Source of the DNA: Saprospiraceae bacterium
GTDB taxonomy: Bacteria > Bacteroidota > Bacteroidia > Chitinophagales > Saprospiraceae
Assembly: GCA_021739645.1 (NCBI GenBank)
Contig: JAIPBL010000010.1
Location: 1-64,000 of the forward strand
DNA: 64,000 nucleotides
Reading direction: 5' to 3'
How positions within the stretch are numbered: the first letter of the stretch is position 1; each line of letters begins with the position of its first letter. Shown here piece by piece: positions 60,525 through 64,000 of this stretch. Position numbers and translations under genes: made by a program. The notes beneath the pieces were generated by a model. It had not been told where the DNA came from and did no database searches. It saw only the letters and a program-made list of their open reading frames with translations.

Positions 60525-61274
60525 TTAGCAATTCAACGCGCCACAGACACTGATGGTCTGGCCTGAGACATAAGCCGACATATCAGCGCCAAGAAAAACA
60601 CAGACATTGGCAACTTCCTCGCCTTTGCCGAATCGTTTCATCGGGATGCTGGCAAAATAGGCCTCCCTGGTTTTTTCGTCCAATGCCTCTGTCATTTCCG
60701 TTTCGATGAAGCCCGGAGCAATGGCATTGCAGCGAATGCTGCGGGAACCCACCTCCTTCGCCACCGATTTTGTGAAACCAAAAATGCCCGCTTTCGATGC
60801 TGCATAGTTGGCCTGCCCGGCGTTGCCAGTCACGCCCACGATGCTGCTCATGTTGATGATGGAGCCCGATTTTGCTTTAAGCATCGGCCTCAGTGCATGT
60901 TTGGTGAGGTTGAAAACAGATTTCAAATTGGTGTTGATGACCTCATCCCATTGCTCCTCGGTCATGCGGAGCATCAGGTTGTCACGGGTGATGCCCGCAT
61001 TGTTTACGAGAATATCAATTTTCCCGAAGTCACGCATCACGTCTCCGACGAGCGTTTCCGCTTGCGCAAAATCGGCGGCGTTTGAGCCGTAGGCTTGCAC
61101 TTGGACACCATATTGATTGGTCAAACCCGCTGCCAAGTCATTGGCTTTTTCAGCGGAAGAAAGATAGGTGAATGCCACGTTGGCGCCTTCTTCCACCATC
61201 CGGCGAACGATGGCTGCACCGATGCCCCTTGAACCGCCCGTGATGAGGGCCACTTTTCCTGCTAATAATTTCAT
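60525..61274 (-). CDS. fabG: 3-oxoacyl-[acyl-carrier-protein] reductase
   Basis: A 249-residue short-chain dehydrogenase that reduces 3-oxoacyl-ACP with NADPH in fatty-acid elongation. TGGSRGIGAAI (about residue 12) binds the cofactor, NNAGIT at about 90, and the catalytic Ser (about 142) and YAASKAG (Tyr155, Lys159) are in place. APGFIETEMT and the C-terminal TISVCGALNC are typical of FabG. ATG at 61274 begins the Rossmann strand. It lies alone, divergent from the LPS-permease gene, separate from the main fab genes. Confidence 0.93.
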   Translation of the reverse strand: MKLLAGKVALITGGSRGIGAAIVRRMVEEGANVAFTYLSSAEKANDLAAGLTNQYGVQVQAYGSNAADFAQAETLVGDVMRDFGKIDILVNNAGITRDNLMLRMTEEQWDEVINTNLKSVFNLTKHALRPMLKAKSGSIINMSSIVGVTGNAGQANYAASKAGIFGFTKSVAKEVGSRSIRCNAIAPGFIETEMTEALDEKTREAYFASIPMKRFGKGEEVANVCVFLGADMSAYVSGQTISVCGALNC

Positions 61275-61426
61275 GTTGTTTTTTGTTTTGAAATATTGGC
61301 GTGAAGGTAAAAAAATCCAAACGCCATCCCCCTGCTTCACTTTTGAAAAAATTCCTTCCCAGCATTAAAACAATCCAACGATGTTCGCAATCCTTAACAG
61401 AAAGCAAAACCTTGCAACGCTTGGCT

Positions 61427-61434
61427 TACCTTTG
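61427..61434 (+). promoter_or_regulatory. -7 promoter element (TACCTTTG) of the LptF/G-like gene
   Basis: TAnnTTTG match 31 bp upstream of the chosen GTG start, in the divergent gap opposite fabG. Confidence 0.5.
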
Positions 61435-61465
61435 CGTTTTGCTTAAAAAAACGATTTTATTGGTC

Positions 61466-63178
61466 GTGAAAAAGTTAGACAAACTCCTAATTACGTCATT
61501 TGTACCGCCGTTCATCGTGACGTTTTTCATCGCACTCTTCGTGTTTGTGATGCAAACGCTGTGGCTGTACATTGACGACATTGCGGGAAAAGGCGTTGGC
61601 TTTTTCCTACTAACGGAGCTGGTCGGTTACCTGTCCGTGAGCATGATTCCGTTATCGCTACCTGTGGCAGTGCTCATTTCATCGGTGATGGTTCTGGGGA
61701 ACTTGGCAGAGCGATATGAGCTATCGAGTATGAAGTCGGCAGGGGTCTCGCTCTGGCGAACCATGCGGCCTTTGATGGTTATAACGGGCTTAATAGGCGT
61801 TTTCTCCTTTTTTTGTTCCAATTATTTCATCCCCGTTTCCAACCTAAAATTCAAGTCTCGCCTTTACGATATCCGGCAGCAGAAGCCTGCCCTGAGCCTG
61901 GAAGAAAGCCTGTTCAACCAAGATTTCCAAGGCTTCTCCATTCGCATTGGTGACAAACTGCCCGACAACAGTACCATCAAGGACGTGCTGCTCTACGACA
62001 ACGCTGAGGCCAGCCAATCCCGCCTATCCATGGTAGCAGCCGACAGTGGTAGGATGTACGGCTCCGAAGACCATAAGTACTTCGTGATGCAACTCTACGA
62101 CGGCCAACAAATCTCAGAACCAAAACCCATCACCAAAGGGGGGAAGCGCACTTTTCCGATGATGCGTTCTACTTTTCAATCATGGACGAAAGTCTTCGAC
62201 CTCGACCAGTTCGAGCTTGACAGAACAGACGAAAACCTCTTCAAGTCGCACCACACGATGTTGAGCAACCGCCAACTGTTGGTCGCCATCGATTCGATTG
62301 ACAAGGAGATTTTGGAAAAATCCCAACGGATGGCGGAAAGCAACACCCGGCATTTTTTCTTTCTCAACAAAATGGTGCAAGAAAAAAACAAAGAAAAACT
62401 GAAGCTGGAGGCAGAAGAAAAACGGGCAAAAACGGACTCGTTGAACATGTCCAAAAAGGAACCCGAAACTGTCAAAATGGATCCTCCAGAAGAAGCCAAA
62501 CCAGACTCAATTGCAATAAAAAAGCCGACCACCAAACAAATCGCAGAGACGCCAAGGGTCCCAAGGATCAAACCAAAAAAATCTACCACTCCACCCACCC
62601 CCCAGTCTAAGGTGAAAACAGCAGCACCCACCCCCGACCCACCCGAAAAAAAAGAGGAGCCAGGCTTCAAGCAGGTGTTGGACAAGCCACTCGGCCAGTA
62701 CACTTCCCTCCTAGAAACCTTCGAAATCAATCGCCGGAGGGAGTTGCTGGACAAAGCCAAAAGCCCGATTCACCTGATTCAGGACCAAGCCGAAACGACA
62801 CTTCGCTCGCTTGAAAAAACCAAGGAATCCAGGGTAAAGCACGTCTTTGAGTTCCACGCAAAGTTTAGTTTGGCAATGGCCTGCTTGATATTTTTGTTTG
62901 TCGGAGCACCGATGGGTGCCATTGTGCGAAAGGGCGGGTTCGGTTGGCCGCTATTGATTTCCATCGTATTCTTCATGCTGTTCATCGTCATCGGCATTTT
63001 CAGCAAAAACATTGCGGAGCGCTTCGTGATTGACGCTGTAACCGCCGCTTGGATGAACTGCCTAGTCGTATTCCCGATGGGACTAATCCTCACCTACTGG
63101 GCCATGCGAGACATGGGCGTGGGGCAAATAGCAGAGTTTTTCAGCTTCAAATGGCTTTTCAAACGTCGAAGGCCATAG
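61466..63178 (+). CDS. LptF/LptG family (YjgP/YjgQ) lipopolysaccharide-export permease
   Basis: A 570-residue inner-membrane permease that works with LptB to extract LPS. The N-terminal helices (FVPPFIVTFFIALFVFVMQT, LVGYLSVSMIPLSLPVAVLI) and the domain with LAERYELSSMKSAGVSLWR are family hallmarks; the C-terminal helices (FHAKFSLAMACLIFLFVGAP, GAIVRKGGFGWP) complete it. Between them lies a periplasmic domain with an insert of about 120 residues rich in lysine, proline and glutamate (about 300-420). GTG at 61466 was chosen; TTG 61460 is possible. It ends at a strong terminator. Confidence 0.9.
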   Translation: MKKLDKLLITSFVPPFIVTFFIALFVFVMQTLWLYIDDIAGKGVGFFLLTELVGYLSVSMIPLSLPVAVLISSVMVLGNLAERYELSSMKSAGVSLWRTMRPLMVITGLIGVFSFFCSNYFIPVSNLKFKSRLYDIRQQKPALSLEESLFNQDFQGFSIRIGDKLPDNSTIKDVLLYDNAEASQSRLSMVAADSGRMYGSEDHKYFVMQLYDGQQISEPKPITKGGKRTFPMMRSTFQSWTKVFDLDQFELDRTDENLFKSHHTMLSNRQLLVAIDSIDKEILEKSQRMAESNTRHFFFLNKMVQEKNKEKLKLEAEEKRAKTDSLNMSKKEPETVKMDPPEEAKPDSIAIKKPTTKQIAETPRVPRIKPKKSTTPPTPQSKVKTAAPTPDPPEKKEEPGFKQVLDKPLGQYTSLLETFEINRRRELLDKAKSPIHLIQDQAETTLRSLEKTKESRVKHVFEFHAKFSLAMACLIFLFVGAPMGAIVRKGGFGWPLLISIVFFMLFIVIGIFSKNIAERFVIDAVTAAWMNCLVVFPMGLILTYWAMRDMGVGQIAEFFSFKWLFKRRRP

Positions 63179-63197
63179 CCTTGATTTTGGGCAAAAA

Positions 63198-63236
63198 AAA
63201 AATCGGGACACGACGCAATGCCGCTCCCGATTTTTA
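63198..63236 (+). terminator. Intrinsic terminator of the LptF/G-like gene
   Basis: AAAAATCGGGA (63198-63208) pairs with TCCCGATTTTT (63225-63235) around a 16-nt loop. It lies 20 bp past the stop codon and ends in T. Confidence 0.9.
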
Positions 63237-63241
63237 TCCTA

Positions 63242-63270
63242 AAAAGCTGTATTCCAATTAATTACAGCTT
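63242..63270 (-). terminator. Intrinsic terminator of tRNA-Arg(UCU) (minus strand)
   Basis: On the minus strand AAGCTGTA (63269-63262) pairs with TACAGCTT (63250-63243) and is followed by TTT. It lies 5 bp after the mature tRNA 3' end. Confidence 0.75.
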
Positions 63271-63274
63271 AAAA

Positions 63275-63699
63275 GTGACCCAGCCTGGACTCGAACCAGG
63301 GACCCTCTGCTTAGCTTACCCGCTACGGCTTTCGCCGCCCCCGATTTCTCGGGGTTTGTGGTCTGGACTATATCTTCACCATTTCAGGTGCAGTGCGTAT
63401 AGTCTCTACGGAACCTCCCTATAATCATCCGCCAAGTGAATCTTAGCGAATTGATTATTCTTCGGCGTCCTTACCCTAAAGCTGAGTTCCAGCCAAAGCC
63501 TTCAAGACACCTAAATCGCCTTTGGTTTTTGTATGATGCTCTCTCATCAAGCAAAAATACAAAACGATAGAAAGTTTCCTCGGTATTGCCATTTTAAAGG
63601 TTTCACCGAAATAGCACTGTCCACTCGATGCGTTTCTGTTTTCGCATCGAGGCTCCTATTACTTAAAGGCAGATGCTCTATCCACTGAGCTACAGGGCC
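63275..63699 (-). tRNA. tRNA-Arg (anticodon UCU), split by a group I intron
   Basis: The 5' exon 63699-63666 (34 nt) and 3' exon 63314-63275 (40 nt) give a standard 74-nt tRNA. Acceptor GGCCCTG pairs with CTGGGTC (two G-U), discriminator A. The D arm is GCTC/GAGC, the anticodon stem TCTGC/GCAGA and the T arm CCTGG-TTCGAGT-CCAGG. The joined anticodon loop CTT-CTAA has anticodon UCU. A tRNA scanner that does not handle introns would miss it, as the two halves are 351 nt apart. CCA is not encoded. Confidence 0.92.
63315..63665 (-). ncRNA. Group I self-splicing intron (IC3-like) in the tRNA-Arg anticodon loop
   Basis: A 351-nt intron between anticodon bases U34 and C35. The core helices appear in the canonical order: P2 (63650-63643 with 63632-63625), P3 CAGTGC/GCACTG (63619-63614, 63396-63391), P4 CGGT/ACCG (63608-63605, 63584-63581), P7 GACTATA/TATAGTC (63404-63398, 63372-63366) and P8 CACC/GGTG (63390-63387, 63380-63377). 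P9 and P9.1 are capped by GAAA loops (63354-63326). A guide UAGGAG (63658-63653) pairs with exon ends CUU and CUA, putting U34 opposite G. The last base is G. No ORF is inside. Confidence 0.92.
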
Positions 63700-63726
63700 A
63701 AACTTGTAAAGAACTTTTTGCGGCGG

Positions 63727-63734
63727 CAAATGTA
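63727..63734 (-). promoter_or_regulatory. -7 promoter element (TACATTTG) of tRNA-Arg(UCU)
   Basis: TAnnTTTG match on the minus strand, 28 bp upstream of the tRNA 5' end. No TTG is visible at the expected upstream distance. Confidence 0.5.
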
Positions 63735-63836
63735 GCGTTTTACGCCGAAGCATTCACCCCCATGCCATCGTAAAACTCGAAATGAGCGGATGAAGTTCCG
63801 ATTTCGAAGCAAACCGCTACCTTGTACGCCAATCAA

Positions 63837-63871
63837 AATAACTCAATATCCCAATACCACAATAACTTAAA
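63837..63871. repeat. Direct array of CAATATCC / CAATAACT-type units
   Basis: Three to four 7-8-bp units run in one direction without an inverted partner. They match the unit family of the array at 15804-15898 before ftsY. It ends 10 bp before the ung start. Confidence 0.6.
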
Positions 63872-63881
63872 GCCAAACATC

Positions 63882-64000
63882 ATGAGCGTAAAAATCGAGG
63901 AAAGCTGGAAAGTCGCATTGGCAACTGAGTTTGCACAGCCATATTTTCAAGGCATCACGGCTTTTTTGAAAAAGGAGCTTACCAGTGGCAAAACCATTTT
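63882..64000 (+). CDS. ung: Uracil-DNA glycosylase (partial, cut by window end)
   Basis: The first 39 codons are present. SVKIEESWKVALATEF, then FQGITAFLKKELTSGKTIF match the N-terminus of family 1 uracil-DNA glycosylase, which removes uracil from DNA at the start of base-excision repair. The catalytic motifs lie outside the window. ATG at 63882 is well supported by the conserved start. Confidence 0.85.
   Translation, partial: MSVKIEESWKVALATEFAQPYFQGITAFLKKELTSGKTI

Noticed and set aside
63275-63314. 3' exon considered as a tRNA fragment left by an integrated element
   Set aside because: The matching 5' half lies 351 nt away on the same strand, and the sequence between them folds as a group I intron, so no integrase scar is needed.
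63218-63753. Short open frames across the intron-containing tRNA
   Set aside because: They overlap the tRNA exons and the folded intron core, and their translations look like nothing known.
641-63871. Repeat arrays considered as CRISPR arrays
   Set aside because: Units are 7-8 bp, arrays are short and inverted, there are no spacers of constant length, and no cas genes occur.

Overview
The window is a chromosomal stretch of a Bacteroidota bacterium, most likely of the Saprospiria type (Saprospiraceae or Lewinella relatives). This rests on several things seen in the sequence: secreted enzymes with type IX secretion (T9SS) C-terminal sorting domains, a PorP/SprF-like outer-membrane protein, two SusC-like TonB receptors (one followed by a DUF4249 lipoprotein), a DUF2723 membrane glycosyltransferase-like protein, the Bacteroidota-typical block tRNA-Arg / rpmB / rpmG / DUF4295 / ftsY, and many TAnnTTTG promoter -7 elements. 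Gene density is ordinary. There is no prophage, CRISPR array or complete IS.

Layout. 1-7.1 kb: ECF sigma factor with a membrane-anchored partner, DUF2723 protein, proline dehydrogenase, and a small protein paired with an HNH nuclease. 7.1-14.6 kb: PorP/SprF protein, YihY-family protein, a 7-TM protein, a decayed cyclic-nucleotide-binding gene, a metal-receptor-like binding protein, and two tandem S8 proteases, the second frameshifted at its catalytic serine motif. 14.7-18.1 kb: tRNA-Arg(ACG), L28, L33, DUF4295, FtsY, then on the other strand L21 and an unusually long L27. 18.2-24.4 kb: secreted M14 carboxypeptidase, M15-like peptidase, antirepressor-like protein, Crp/Fnr regulator, SH3-like protein. 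24.5-34.9 kb: TonB receptors, sterol desaturase, DUF4249, a hisIE remnant, SulP transporter, solitary DNA methyltransferase. 34.9-35.1 kb: a 203-bp MITE-like element. 35.1-43.4 kb: DUF1569, SDR, secreted metzincin, DUF1684, MoxR-like ATPase, Uma2-like nuclease. 43.7-52.4 kb: sodium/solute symporter, a 1934-residue T9SS type B surface protein, L,D-transpeptidase. 52.5-58.8 kb: three small envelope genes, DUF1361, and a CreD operon with its winged-helix regulator. 58.9-64 kb: DUF983, winged-helix protein, zinc-ribbon protein, fabG, LptF/G permease, an intron-containing tRNA-Arg(UCU) and the start of ung.

How the parts work together. The main theme is envelope biogenesis and secretion: T9SS cargo, outer-membrane receptors, LPS export, peptidoglycan enzymes and CreD. 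Translation genes form a second block.

Most notable. (1) A tRNA-Arg(UCU) gene split in its anticodon loop by a 351-nt group I intron whose core helices and guide sequence can all be traced. (2) A set of short inverted arrays made of 7-8-bp units, each locus with its own unit sequence, placed at gene 3' ends; several supply the stop codon, and one array is translated inside a protein. (3) A MITE-like palindrome with 16-bp inverted repeats and 7-bp target duplications. (4) Two near-identical operator boxes bracketing the CreD-operon regulator. (5) A fusion of L27 to a helix-hairpin-helix domain. (6) A fusion of CreD to an N-terminal membrane domain.
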